A DNA stretch of 64,000 nt from JBDKFK01 sp039798745 (lineage in GTDB: Bacteria; Patescibacteriota; Microgenomatia; UBA1406; GWC2-37-13), in assembly GCA_039798745.1 (NCBI GenBank), contig JBDKFK010000004.1:1-64000 (forward strand). The letters run 5' to 3'. The translations under genes were made by a program, and so were the position numbers. Each line of letters begins with the position of its first letter. Within the stretch, counting starts at the first letter, position 1. Shown here piece by piece: positions 15,208 through 23,815 of the stretch. Below the pieces are notes generated by a model, which searched no databases, was not told where the DNA came from, and saw nothing but the letters and a program-made list of their open reading frames with translations.

Positions 15208-16490
15208 AAGACGCTCTCGATAAAATAAAATCATTGTTTAAAGATCCGGAGTTGCGAAGGAAAACCCTTTTTACTCTATTCATCTTTACGGCATTCAGAT
15301 TTTTCGCGTTTTTGCCTGTTCCTTCTATAGATTTATCCCGTCTGCAGGCTCTATTTTCACAGAATCAGTTTTTATCGCTCCTTGACATATTCTCAGGTGG
15401 TACATTGATTAATTTTTCAGTAATGTCACTGGGACTTAATCCATATATCAATGCCTCTATCATAATACAGCTTCTGATGGTTGTATTTCCTCAGCTGGAA
15501 CAGATGGCTAAGGAAGGCGAGTACGGTAGACACAAAATCAACCAATATACGCGTATGCTTACGGTTCCTTTGACGATCGTTCAGGCGATCGGTATATATG
15601 TACTCCTTAAGAACCAGAATATAGTAGGTTATATGACACCGTTGCAGTTTTTCTCCTTTGTATTTACTTTACTGGCCGGTACATTCATTTTAGTCTGGTT
15701 TGGTGAACTTATCTCTGAACTGGGTTTGGGAAACGGTATCTCCCTGCTTATCTTTGCCGGCATCGTGGGAAGATTACCCGTGCTTGTCGGAAGAGCATTC
15801 TCGGTAGTTAATCAGGAATTGTTTATAAATATCATTATCTTTGCAGTTCTGTCGGTTATCGTAATTGCGTCTGTTGTCTTTGTGAACCAGGCAGTAAGAA
15901 AAATTAGAGTAGTGTATGCCAAGCGGATTCAGGGGAATAGAATGTATCAGGGTGCTTCGACATATTTACCATTAAAGCTTAACCAGGCCGGCGTGATTCC
16001 AATTATTTTTGCAGTTTCGTTTGTATTATTTCCACAGCTCATTGGTAACTTTTTGCAGTATTCAAAACAGCCGATCATAGCAGGAATAGCCTCATTCCTG
16101 GCACAAACATTTAACCCGGCTGGATTTTTTTACAATTTCTTTTATTTTATCTTAGTTATCGGATTTACCTTTTTTTACACAATTATTGTTTTCAATCCGG
16201 GAAAGATTGCTGAAGAGATTCAGAAACACGGAGGTTTTATACAAGGTATACGGCCTGGTACAGAAACAAAGAAATATCTTGAGAGAGTTTTGTACAGAAT
16301 AACAACAGTTGGCGCGGTTTTCTTAGGTCTTATCGCGGTCATGCCAGCTATAGTATCGTCACTAACAGGATTAAGTAATCTTGTTATCGGAGGAACCGGA
16401 ATACTTATCGTTGTATCGGTAATTCTGGAAACATTTAAGACAGTAGAGTCGCAGCTTGTAATGCGAAGCTATGATAAGTTTGTAAAATGA
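15204..16490 (+). CDS. secY: Protein translocase subunit SecY
   Basis: 428 aa with about ten membrane segments, the pore of the Sec translocon in the inner membrane. The first family phrase is FRFFAFLPVPSIDLSRL; GLNPYINASIIIQLL and FNPGKIAEEIQKHGGFIQGI are diagnostic, and the cytoplasmic loop near the C-terminus has RPGTETKKYLERVLYRIT. It is in its usual place at the end of the spc run, coupled to rplO. It serves export of the many secreted proteins in this window. Confidence 0.97.
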   Translation: MKDALDKIKSLFKDPELRRKTLFTLFIFTAFRFFAFLPVPSIDLSRLQALFSQNQFLSLLDIFSGGTLINFSVMSLGLNPYINASIIIQLLMVVFPQLEQMAKEGEYGRHKINQYTRMLTVPLTIVQAIGIYVLLKNQNIVGYMTPLQFFSFVFTLLAGTFILVWFGELISELGLGNGISLLIFAGIVGRLPVLVGRAFSVVNQELFINIIIFAVLSVIVIASVVFVNQAVRKIRVVYAKRIQGNRMYQGASTYLPLKLNQAGVIPIIFAVSFVLFPQLIGNFLQYSKQPIIAGIASFLAQTFNPAGFFYNFFYFILVIGFTFFYTIIVFNPGKIAEEIQKHGGFIQGIRPGTETKKYLERVLYRITTVGAVFLGLIAVMPAIVSSLTGLSNLVIGGTGILIVVSVILETFKTVESQLVMRSYDKFVK

Positions 16491-16516
16491 TTATTAGAAA
16501 TTGAACACATAGAACT

Positions 16517-16690
16517 ATGGCTAAAAAATCAGCAAGAGTACTTATAGGTCTTACCTGTGAAGTATGCAATAAACAAAATTACGTGAACGAAAAGAGCAAA
16601 CTGAATACTGCCGAAGCAATTAAAATAAAGAAATATTGTAACCAGTGCAAAAAACACACAGCTCATAAGGAAAAGAAGAAGCTCGGTTAA
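16517..16690 (+). CDS. rpmG: 50S ribosomal protein L33
   Basis: 57 aa, starting MAKKSARVLIGLTCEVC. Two CxxC pairs (residues 14/17 and 41/44) form a zinc ribbon; the middle has KLNTAEAIKIKKYCNQC and the end is KKHTAHKEKKKLG, as in L33. L33 usually lies next to secE/nusG; here it follows secY. A terminator follows directly. Confidence 0.93.
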   Translation: MAKKSARVLIGLTCEVCNKQNYVNEKSKLNTAEAIKIKKYCNQCKKHTAHKEKKKLG

Positions 16691-16718
16691 TGAAACAAAG
16701 CTTGAAGAATAACATATG

Positions 16719-16739
16719 AAGCTCCTCGAGCTTTTTTTT
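16719..16739 (+). terminator. Intrinsic terminator after rpmG
   Basis: AAGCTC (16719-16724) pairs with GAGCTT (16728-16733) around a 3-nt loop and runs into eight T. It closes the rplC-to-rpmG unit, 28 bases after the stop. Confidence 0.75.
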
Positions 16740-16786
16740 GTTTACTTTTTAGCTTTTATATTTCAAGTTTGATAGTATAGATTCAT

Positions 16787-17917
16787 ATGAAACTTGTTTT
16801 AACAGGAATTCAGGGATCAGGCAAATCAACTCAGGGTAATTTATTATCACGGCAGCTTAATATACCCTACTTATCGACTGGGCATATATTCCGCGAAATC
16901 GCTAAAGAGAAGACCACACTGGGAAAGAATGTTAAGGTGCTCATAGCATCCGGAGTACTTATTCCCGATGATTCGACAATTGAGATTGTTAATAGCTATC
17001 TTTCAAGACCTGAGTATAAGAATGGATATATATTAGATGGTTTCCCTAGAACAATTGAGCAGGCTAAGAAATTTAAAAATAATGTTGATAAAGTAGTTTA
17101 TTTAGAGATCCCAGATAAAGAAGCCTTATGGAGACTAGCATATAGAAAAGACGAGGATAGAGATGATAATACGATACAGGCATTGCGCAAACGAATTGAG
17201 ATGTTTCACAATCACACAGAGCCTGTAATTCAGTACTATGACAAACAGGGTAAACTTGCGGTAATTGACGGAACTCAGTCTATTGAAGTAGTAAATGAGG
17301 AAATACTGAAGAGTCTTGGCAAACAAATGATAAAAAATCAGCTTCATACGTGGGAGCAAAAGCATAAAGCTATTATTGCCATTGTTGGTTTACCTGGAGC
17401 CGGAAAGACAGAAGCTTCAGATTTTTTTGAAAAAAAAGGACTTCCTGTTATTTCATTCGGGAAAGTCATAAATGATTATATTGACAAGCATGGCTTACAC
17501 CACACAGAAGATGTTCATAAAAAAATACGAACAGAAATAAGAGAAAAATATGGGAAAGAAGCAATGGCGGTTCTCAATGAAACGAAAATAAAAAAAGCAC
17601 TCAAGAAAAATATGATAGTAGTGATTGATGGTATGCGTTCATGGGAAGAGTACCTGTTCCTTAAAAAAAATATGCCTGATGTCCAGATTAGAATACTATG
17701 TTTATTCGCCGATAAAACCTTGAGATATAAACGCATTTCAGGACGCAAATATCGAGCGACACTATTTGGAGAGTTGAGAGATACTGACGAACTTACTGGT
17801 ACAAACATGGGTAATACTCTGGCATTCGCTGATTATCTAGTGAAGAATAATTTTTCAGTTGAAGAGCTGCATGACAAGCTAGAAGAAGTGCATCGAGCAG
17901 TATATTTTTCAGAATGA
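16787..17917 (+). CDS. adk: Adenylate kinase fused to an archaeal-type UPF0200 (dephospho-CoA-kinase-like) P-loop kinase
   Basis: 376 aa, twice the size of adenylate kinase. Residues 1-185 form an Adk: P-loop GIQGSGKSTQG, the AMP-binding LSTGHIFR, LDGFPRT and a short lid with RKDEDRDD. Residues 193-376 form a second P-loop kinase: GLPGAGKTEAS, VISFGKVI, VVIDGMRSWEE, RKYRATLFGELRDTDEL and a final AD-Y-x-x-NN segment. That second pattern is that of the archaeal UPF0200 family. Adk makes ADP from ATP and AMP; the second domain may phosphorylate another nucleotide or a CoA precursor (inference). It lies in the usual Adk place between secY and map and overlaps map by 4 bp. Confidence 0.85.
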   Translation: MKLVLTGIQGSGKSTQGNLLSRQLNIPYLSTGHIFREIAKEKTTLGKNVKVLIASGVLIPDDSTIEIVNSYLSRPEYKNGYILDGFPRTIEQAKKFKNNVDKVVYLEIPDKEALWRLAYRKDEDRDDNTIQALRKRIEMFHNHTEPVIQYYDKQGKLAVIDGTQSIEVVNEEILKSLGKQMIKNQLHTWEQKHKAIIAIVGLPGAGKTEASDFFEKKGLPVISFGKVINDYIDKHGLHHTEDVHKKIRTEIREKYGKEAMAVLNETKIKKALKKNMIVVIDGMRSWEEYLFLKKNMPDVQIRILCLFADKTLRYKRISGRKYRATLFGELRDTDELTGTNMGNTLAFADYLVKNNFSVEELHDKLEEVHRAVYFSE

Positions 17918-18666
17918 TACATCTAAAGACACCGGCGGAGATCAAAATAATGCAAGAAGGGGGAGCAATACTGAGAAAGGTTGTAGATGAATTAATGCCC
18001 ATGGTTAAACCAGGCATTACGACTGAATACATTGACAAAAAGGCGGTTGAACTTATCACCAAATGCGGAGGCGAAGTATCTTTTAATAAGGTTCCCGGTT
18101 ATAAGTGGGCTACATGTGTTCCAGTAAACGAGCAGATCGTGCATACCCCACCCTCAAAAAAAGTATTAAAAGAAGAAGATGTCCTGACGGTAGATATAGG
18201 TGTTTTTTATAAAGGATTTCATACTGATTACGCAGATACTGTTGTAGTTGGAGGTACTGAAAATAAGGAAGTTCTTACCTTTCTTGAAGTTGGCAAAAAA
18301 ACATTAGATCTGGCTATCGCTAAGGCAATAAATGGTCACTATATAGGAGAAATATCGGAGATTATAGAAAAGGAAATATATGGTCACAAGTATCATATAT
18401 TGCGGGAGTTAACGGGTCATGGTGTAGGTCACGATCTACACGAGGATCCATTTGTTCCCGGATTTCTAGACCGGCCGGTTCATAAGACGTATAAAATGAG
18501 GCCTGGACTAGTAATCGCGATCGAAATTATTTATTCTATGGGAACCGAAGATATCGCGTACGAAAGCTCTAATCGATGGTCCATTGTAACCAAAGATCGT
18601 AGTCTTTCAGCCTGTTTTGAGAAGACAGTTGCAATTACTAATGAAAATACATGTATTTTGACATAA
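17914..18666 (+). CDS. map: Methionine aminopeptidase
   Basis: 250 aa, type I. It removes the initiator Met from new proteins using two metal ions. The metal ligands can be followed: D in TVDIGVFYKGFHTDYAD (two Asp), H in GHGVGHDLHEDP, E in AIEIIYS and E in ACFEKTVAI. The residue after the first catalytic Glu is Ile instead of the usual Pro. It overlaps the adk fusion by 4 bp and its last codons contain the infA -35 box. Confidence 0.96.
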   Translation: MIHLKTPAEIKIMQEGGAILRKVVDELMPMVKPGITTEYIDKKAVELITKCGGEVSFNKVPGYKWATCVPVNEQIVHTPPSKKVLKEEDVLTVDIGVFYKGFHTDYADTVVVGGTENKEVLTFLEVGKKTLDLAIAKAINGHYIGEISEIIEKEIYGHKYHILRELTGHGVGHDLHEDPFVPGFLDRPVHKTYKMRPGLVIAIEIIYSMGTEDIAYESSNRWSIVTKDRSLSACFEKTVAITNENTCILT

Positions 18667-18685
18667 TTTTATGTTAAAATATAGA
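18658..18685 (+). promoter_or_regulatory. Promoter of infA, overlapping the map stop codon
   Basis: TTGACA (18658-18663), a 16-bp spacer and TATAGA (18680-18685). The -10 ends only 4 nt before the infA ATG at 18690, so transcription from it would start at or just inside the start codon. It may allow leaderless infA mRNA apart from map. Confidence 0.5.
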
Positions 18686-18689
18686 GTTT

Positions 18690-18905
18690 ATGAAAACTGA
18701 TGCCATTATAGTTGAAGGAGAGGTTATCGAGAATTTGCCAAATACACTTTTCAGAGTGAAATTGCATCAGAGTGAAAAAATACTATTATGCTATCTTTCC
18801 GGTAAGATGAGAAAGAATTATATTAAGATTCTGCCGGGAGATAAAGTACGAATAGAGATTACGCCCTATGATCCGGATCGGGGAAGAATAATTTATAGAA
18901 ATTAA
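18690..18905 (+). CDS. infA: Translation initiation factor IF-1
   Basis: 71 aa, a single OB fold. VEGEVIENLPNTLFRVKL and GKMRKNYIKILPGDKVRIE followed by YDPDRGRIIYR are the IF-1 hallmarks. It binds the A site of the small subunit during initiation. It is followed five bases later by rpmJ, the usual infA-rpmJ-rpsM order. Confidence 0.97.
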   Translation: MKTDAIIVEGEVIENLPNTLFRVKLHQSEKILLCYLSGKMRKNYIKILPGDKVRIEITPYDPDRGRIIYRN

Positions 18906-18910
18906 TTACT

Positions 18911-19024
18911 ATGCATATACAATCATCGATAAAAAAAATTTGTAGAATTTGTAAGATAGTAAAACGCAAAGGTAGATTATATATTACGTGTACAAATCCT
19001 AAACACAAACAACGTCAGGGATAA
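18911..19024 (+). CDS. rpmJ: 50S ribosomal protein L36
   Basis: 37 aa. The zinc site is CxxC (11, 14), Cys 27 and His 32; SIKKICRICKIVKRKG is characteristic and the end is NPKHKQRQG. The gene lies in the usual place between infA and rpsM. Confidence 0.95.
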   Translation: MHIQSSIKKICRICKIVKRKGRLYITCTNPKHKQRQG

Positions 19025-19053
19025 TCATTAATTAGCATTTTTTATAAGTACTT

Positions 19054-19464
19054 ATGGCTCGACTTTTTGGAATAGTTTTACCGGATGACAAACGCATTGA
19101 ATATGCCTTAACACTGTTTTATGGTATTGGCTGGACAACTTCCAAGAAAATACTTGATCAGACAGGTATAAGTACTCATAAAAGAATGGGAGAGCTTACA
19201 GAAGAAGACATGAAGAAGCTACAGGGCGTAATTGAAAAGAATTATAAGATTGAGGGCGACCTTCGTGAAGAAGTAACTGATAATATTAAAAGATTGCGGG
19301 AAATAGGCTCATACAGAGGCACCCGACATCTTAGAGGATTACCGTCACGAGGTCAGAGAACAAAATCAAACGCGAGAACAAAGAGAGGTAAGAGAAAGAC
19401 CGTCGGAGCATTGAAGAAAGAAGTTTGGGCAAAGATGGAGCAGCAGAAAACAGCAGCAAAATAA
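19054..19464 (+). CDS. rpsM: 30S ribosomal protein S13
   Basis: 136 aa, a little longer than usual. MARLFGIVLPDDKRIEYAL and GIGWTTSKKILDQTGI, then the C-terminal RGTRHLRGLPSRGQRTKSNA. S13 bridges the two subunits. The extra residues form a basic C-terminal tail. Confidence 0.97.
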   Translation: MARLFGIVLPDDKRIEYALTLFYGIGWTTSKKILDQTGISTHKRMGELTEEDMKKLQGVIEKNYKIEGDLREEVTDNIKRLREIGSYRGTRHLRGLPSRGQRTKSNARTKRGKRKTVGALKKEVWAKMEQQKTAAK

Positions 19465-19489
19465 TATCTATTAATTTTTCCAACGAAGT

Positions 19490-19864
19490 ATGAAAAAGAA
19501 AGCAGCAGTCAGAATTATCGAGAAAGGACGTATATATATAACGTCAACTTTTAACAACACACTCATCACCATAACAGATGAATCTGGTAAACCAGTTGTA
19601 GTTAACTCGTGTGGAATGTTTGGTTTCGCGGGCACAAGAAAATCCACCCCGTACGCAGCTACAGTAACAGCCGATTCAGCATTGAAGAAAGCAATGAACG
19701 ATCACGGACTAAGAAGAGTAGATGTATATGTAAAGGGTATTGGACCAGGTAGAGAAGCAGCTTTAAGAGTTATAAAGGGTTCACAGGTAGACATTGAGAG
19801 AATTATAGATGTCACACCTATCCCCCACAACGGTGTTAGACCGCCAAAAATTAGAAGAGTATAA
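19490..19864 (+). CDS. rpsK: 30S ribosomal protein S11
   Basis: 124 aa. GRIYITSTFNNTLITITDES, GFAGTRKSTPYAAT and the end DVTPIPHNGVRPPKIRRV are the standard S11 signatures. It lines the platform of the small subunit. Normal in length and order. Confidence 0.97.
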   Translation: MKKKAAVRIIEKGRIYITSTFNNTLITITDESGKPVVVNSCGMFGFAGTRKSTPYAATVTADSALKKAMNDHGLRRVDVYVKGIGPGREAALRVIKGSQVDIERIIDVTPIPHNGVRPPKIRRV

Positions 19865-19893
19865 CCATTATTATCCAGTTTATATAGCACGAT

Positions 19894-20514
19894 ATGCGTT
19901 ACACAGGACCAAAAAACAGATTGTCACGAAGAGAAGGACTCGATCTGGGACATAAAACTCCCGGTGCAAAGTCACATGCGAGTTTGCTGAAAAAATTAAA
20001 TGTATTTCCGGGACAGCACGGAACCAAGGGAAGAAGAAAAGTATCAGACACAGGTAAGCAGCTTAGAGAGAAGCAGAAACTTAGGTTTATGTGGGGTATC
20101 TCAGAGAGTCAGCTTAAGAGATATTTTCAGCAGGCCAAGAGAAAAACGGGTAACACAGGATTGCACTTGAGTGCATATCTTGAACGTAGACTTGATAATG
20201 CTGTATACAGACTCGGTTTAGCTCCGACACGCGCTTCAGCACGACAGCTGGTGTCACATAAGCATTTTAAGGTAAATGATAAAATAGTTAACGTTGCGTC
20301 CTATAGTTTAAGAGTGGGAGACGTAATAACTTTTGCTAAGGATAAAACAACCAAACTTCCTCCCGTGGAAGCAGTGCTTGCAAAAAAAGATACAGCTATT
20401 CCTGAATGGTTTGAACGTATGGGACCTGCAGGTAAAGTAATAAGCGAACCATCCTCAGCACTGATAGAAAAAATGATCAATTTACGATTAGTAATTGAGT
20501 TTTATTCTCGATAA
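19894..20514 (+). CDS. rpsD: 30S ribosomal protein S4
   Basis: 206 aa. The S4 RNA-binding domain reads LERRLDNAVYRLGLAPTRAS, followed by ARQLVSHKHFKVNDKIVN. No N-terminal zinc cysteines are present, so it is the zinc-free form. It starts assembly of the small subunit. Confidence 0.97.
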   Translation: MRYTGPKNRLSRREGLDLGHKTPGAKSHASLLKKLNVFPGQHGTKGRRKVSDTGKQLREKQKLRFMWGISESQLKRYFQQAKRKTGNTGLHLSAYLERRLDNAVYRLGLAPTRASARQLVSHKHFKVNDKIVNVASYSLRVGDVITFAKDKTTKLPPVEAVLAKKDTAIPEWFERMGPAGKVISEPSSALIEKMINLRLVIEFYSR

Positions 20515-20536
20515 TTTAAAAGTTTCCTATTTAGTT

Positions 20537-21463
20537 ATGTTAGAACCAACATTTTATACCAAAGTTGAAGACGCGTCAGAAAATTTTGCGCGCTTTGTTC
20601 TGGAACCTCTTAATCCGAGTTTCGGTCAGAGTATGGGCAATGCGCTTCGTAGAACACTCCTTTCATCATTGAGAGGTGCTGCTATCGGTTATGTGAAGGT
20701 TGAAGGAGCTTCTCATTTCTTTACAACCATAAAAGGCGTAAAGGAATCAGTACTTGATATCGTCCTTAACCTTAAACAGTTACATTTTCAGGTGCCTGGC
20801 GAAGGAACATATCGTATGTATCTCAACGTCAAAGGCGCAGGAAAAGTATATGGTAAGGATATGGAAGGTGAAGCCACAGTTGTAAACGGTGATGTATACC
20901 TTGGCGAAGTAACCGATGATAAGGCAAAACTTAATATTGAAGTAATTGTTGAATCAGGTTATGGATTTCTCGCGGCTGAAGAGAAAGAAAATACAGAAAC
21001 AGGATTCACCGCTATTGATTCATCTTTTACACCAGTTAAGAAAGTAAATTTCAAAGTAGAAGAAGCTCGTGTAGGTAGAAAATCAAACTTTGAAAGACTT
21101 ATTCTGGAAGTTACCACTGATGGAAGCATATCTCCGGATAATGCTCTCAAGGATTCAGTCAAAATTTTGGCATCATATTTTAGTCATACTCTCTCAGGAG
21201 ATGATATGCCTAAAACACAGGATCAGGTAGTGATTGACGAAAAGAAAAAAGATGAAGCTAATTCTAAACTTGACGATATTATCATCGACGAGCTGAATCT
21301 TCCTTCACGCGTGATCAACGCCTTGTTAAGAGAGAATATTGAAACAGTCGCTGATCTTGTTAAACGTGGTCGAGAGAAACTGGTTGGATTGAAGGGTGTT
21401 GGAAGAAAGTCCATAGATCTTATCGACGACGAGTTGAAAAAAATGGGAATTGAGTTACAATAA
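20537..21463 (+). CDS. rpoA: DNA-directed RNA polymerase alpha subunit
   Basis: 308 aa. The N-terminal assembly domain has LEPLNPSFGQSMGNALRRTL, the family signature. The C-terminal domain (about 245-305) reads LPSRVINALLRENIETVADL and KGVGRKSIDLIDDELKKMG, the part that binds UP elements and activators. The frame opens earlier, inside rpsD, but the ATG at 20537 is the sensible start. Confidence 0.97.
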   Translation: MLEPTFYTKVEDASENFARFVLEPLNPSFGQSMGNALRRTLLSSLRGAAIGYVKVEGASHFFTTIKGVKESVLDIVLNLKQLHFQVPGEGTYRMYLNVKGAGKVYGKDMEGEATVVNGDVYLGEVTDDKAKLNIEVIVESGYGFLAAEEKENTETGFTAIDSSFTPVKKVNFKVEEARVGRKSNFERLILEVTTDGSISPDNALKDSVKILASYFSHTLSGDDMPKTQDQVVIDEKKKDEANSKLDDIIIDELNLPSRVINALLRENIETVADLVKRGREKLVGLKGVGRKSIDLIDDELKKMGIELQ

Positions 21464-21486
21464 TAATTCCTGAAGAGCACACAATT

Positions 21487-21936
21487 ATGAAACACAGAGC
21501 CAATAAAATAAAATTTAAAGACGGAATCGACGCAAATAGAATGCTTATGAGAAAGCTGTTTATAAACTTTGTATCTCATGGACATTTAACCACCACTGAG
21601 AAAAAAGCAAAAGTGCTTAAATCATACATAGAAAAGCTGGTTGAAAAGACAAAGAAACAGACAGAAGCAGATAAGAATTATTTGCTCACTAAGGTCGCAT
21701 CATCAAAGATTGTCGAGACACTCTTTAAACAAATAGGAGCGCAGATTGAGAATAGAATAGGCGGTTACGCACGTGTAGAGAAGCTTCATGCACGGGTTTC
21801 AGACGGTGCTCCTATGGCTAAGGTTTCATGGTCAGTTCCTATGGTAAAAGAAGAACCAAAAGCAAAAGAAGTAAAAACCACAAAAAAACCAGTTAAAGAC
21901 ACAAAAGAAGTGGCACAGGTCCCCGCTGAAAAATAA
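21487..21936 (+). CDS. rplQ: 50S ribosomal protein L17, with charged C-terminal tail
   Basis: 149 aa. The start MKHRANKIKFKDGIDANRML is diverged from the common MRH-x-K-LGR form but keeps the pattern; MLMRKLFINFVSHGHLTTTEKKAKVLK is the family core. The last ~30 residues are a Lys/Glu/Pro/Val-rich tail not found in most L17 proteins. Confidence 0.94.
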   Translation: MKHRANKIKFKDGIDANRMLMRKLFINFVSHGHLTTTEKKAKVLKSYIEKLVEKTKKQTEADKNYLLTKVASSKIVETLFKQIGAQIENRIGGYARVEKLHARVSDGAPMAKVSWSVPMVKEEPKAKEVKTTKKPVKDTKEVAQVPAEK

Positions 21937-21953
21937 TTTATTCATTTGACATT

Positions 21954-22385
21954 ATGGCACAAATAAAGCAATCAACTAAACCAGTTTCATCCAAGAGCAT
22001 TAACAGAGAATGGCATATCATTGATATGAAAGATCAGGTACTAGGCCGCAGTGCAAATGAAATCGCTCAGCTTCTGCAGGGAAAACATAAAACCAATTAT
22101 GTAACCTACCTCGATATGGGAGACAACGTGGTAGTAATAAATGCCAAACTTTTGAAAGTAACAGGTAGCAAAACTGACGATAAAATTTATACCTATTACT
22201 CAGGGTATCCGGGTGGTTTGAAGGAAGTGCCTTTAAAAACTCTTCTTGACCGAAAACCAAGTGAAGTAATTCGTCACGCGGTATCTGGTATGTTACCAAA
22301 GAATAAACTTCGCGATAGAAGATTGGCACGGTTACATGTGTATGCAGATGAAAAACATCCACACGGTGACAAAATTACCAAGTAA
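21954..22385 (+). CDS. rplM: 50S ribosomal protein L13
   Basis: 143 aa. EWHIIDMKDQVLGRSANEIA, LLQGKHKTNYV and SEVIRHAVSGMLPKNKLRD are typical of L13, an early assembly protein of the large subunit. It is followed by rpsI, as is usual. Confidence 0.97.
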   Translation: MAQIKQSTKPVSSKSINREWHIIDMKDQVLGRSANEIAQLLQGKHKTNYVTYLDMGDNVVVINAKLLKVTGSKTDDKIYTYYSGYPGGLKEVPLKTLLDRKPSEVIRHAVSGMLPKNKLRDRRLARLHVYADEKHPHGDKITK

Positions 22386-22415
22386 TTAATAATTTAAGTT
22401 AGTGAGTATTTGAAT

Positions 22416-22868
22416 ATGGCTAAAAAATCAAAAGATCTCCAATATTACGAAGCAGTTGGAAGACGCAAAACATCGGTAGCACGCGTACGACTTTATATTG
22501 CCGGTAAAGATAAGGCTGCCTCAGTAAAAGGCAAAAAATATACTGCCGGACAATTTATTGTTAACGGAAAACTTGCTACTGAAGTATTTCCATCCCCATT
22601 TGAAACAAAGAAATATAGCCATCCTTTTGAACTGACAAATACTCAGGATAGATTTATTGTATCTGTTGTTACCAAAGGCGGAGGCAAGAACGGTCAGCTT
22701 GAAGCTATTATTCATGGCATATCCCGAGCGTTACTTATCGCTGAAACAGAATCAAGACCGGTATTAAAGCAGAACGGACTTCTTACACGAGATCCACGCG
22801 CCCGAGAACGAAGAATGGTCGGTACCGGTGGAAAATCAAGAAAGCAGAAGCAGTCTCCAAAGCGCTAA
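22416..22868 (+). CDS. rpsI: 30S ribosomal protein S9
   Basis: 150 aa from the ATG at 22416; an in-frame TTG two codons earlier is less likely. YYEAVGRRKTSVARVRLY, GGGKNGQLEAIIHGISRAL and the C-terminal LTRDPRARERRMVGTGGKSRKQKQSPKR-type end (cut here for length) are standard. The final basic tail reaches the P-site tRNA. It is the last gene of the ribosomal run. Confidence 0.97.
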   Translation: MAKKSKDLQYYEAVGRRKTSVARVRLYIAGKDKAASVKGKKYTAGQFIVNGKLATEVFPSPFETKKYSHPFELTNTQDRFIVSVVTKGGGKNGQLEAIIHGISRALLIAETESRPVLKQNGLLTRDPRARERRMVGTGGKSRKQKQSPKR

Positions 22869-22902
22869 TCGCATTATGCCGTCAGCTATCTCGTCAGTCA
22901 TA

Positions 22903-22908
22903 TATAAT
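22903..22908 (+). promoter_or_regulatory. -10 box of the polysaccharide cluster
   Basis: TATAAT ends 7 nt before the ATG at 22916, so transcription would begin at the start codon. It separates the polysaccharide genes from the ribosomal run. Confidence 0.55.
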
Positions 22909-22915
22909 ATATGCT

Positions 22916-23815
22916 ATGAAAGATCTGTCGGTCATAATAGTTTCATATAACACCAAAGACATTACAAAGGATTGTCTTGATTCTTTGTTTGCCTCCTTTC
23001 ATTCGATTGAGAAACATAATCCTTTTACCGCAGAAGTCATTGTTGTGGATAACGGATCACAGGATGGCTCACAGGACATGCTCACGGCCTATAAACACAG
23101 TTCCCGTTCCTTTACCTACTCATCTATTCTTCAAAAAAATAATACAGGTTTCTCAAAAGCGAATAATGTGGGGCTATCAAAAGCAAACGGTAAATATATC
23201 TTATATCTTAACTCCGACGTAATCGTAAATAGTGTTAACTTTGCCGAGCTTGTAAAATACATGGACCACGACACTCTCATAGGCGCACTCACCGTACGGG
23301 TAAACCTTACGCATGGCGGTATAGATCCGGCGTCACATCGAGGGTTTCCTACAGCATGGCGGGCATTTTGCTACTACGCAAGACTTGAAAAAATATTTGG
23401 ATCGATACCCGTGTTTAATCGTATATTTGGAGGCTATCACCTTACCTATTTAAATCTGGATACAGTACATCAGATAGACTCATGTACTGGCGCTTTCTTT
23501 ATGGCGAGAGCATCTCTGTTACACGAAGTAAAGGGGTTTGACGAAACGTTTTTTATGTACGGTGAAGATCTTGATCTAGCTTACAGAATTAAGGAACGAG
23601 GATATAAAGTGCTTTATTATCCGCTGTATATAGTTACCCATCTTAAACACAAGAGCGGACTAAGCTCATCCAGCATCTCTACTGCCGGTAAAACAAAAGA
23701 CTATTTCTACGACTCTATGAAGCTTTTTTACCGAAAACATTACGCGAAAGAAAGTCCTGCGTTTATCAATATGCTCATGTATTTCTTTATTGATCTCAAA
23801 AAAAAACTATCATGA
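22916..23815 (+). CDS. Family 2 glycosyltransferase
   Basis: 299 aa, GT-A fold. It starts with DLSVIIVSYNTKDITKDCLD; VVDNGSQDGSQ and LNSDVIV (the metal-binding DxD equivalent) follow, and then the acceptor region CTGAFFMARASLLHEVKGFD with YGEDLDLAYRIKERGY. It resembles rhamnosyltransferase-type GT2 enzymes that add a sugar to a growing surface polysaccharide in the cytoplasm. No membrane segment is evident. It leads a run of six polysaccharide genes and overlaps the next by 4 bp. Confidence 0.88.
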   Translation: MKDLSVIIVSYNTKDITKDCLDSLFASFHSIEKHNPFTAEVIVVDNGSQDGSQDMLTAYKHSSRSFTYSSILQKNNTGFSKANNVGLSKANGKYILYLNSDVIVNSVNFAELVKYMDHDTLIGALTVRVNLTHGGIDPASHRGFPTAWRAFCYYARLEKIFGSIPVFNRIFGGYHLTYLNLDTVHQIDSCTGAFFMARASLLHEVKGFDETFFMYGEDLDLAYRIKERGYKVLYYPLYIVTHLKHKSGLSSSSISTAGKTKDYFYDSMKLFYRKHYAKESPAFINMLMYFFIDLKKKLS

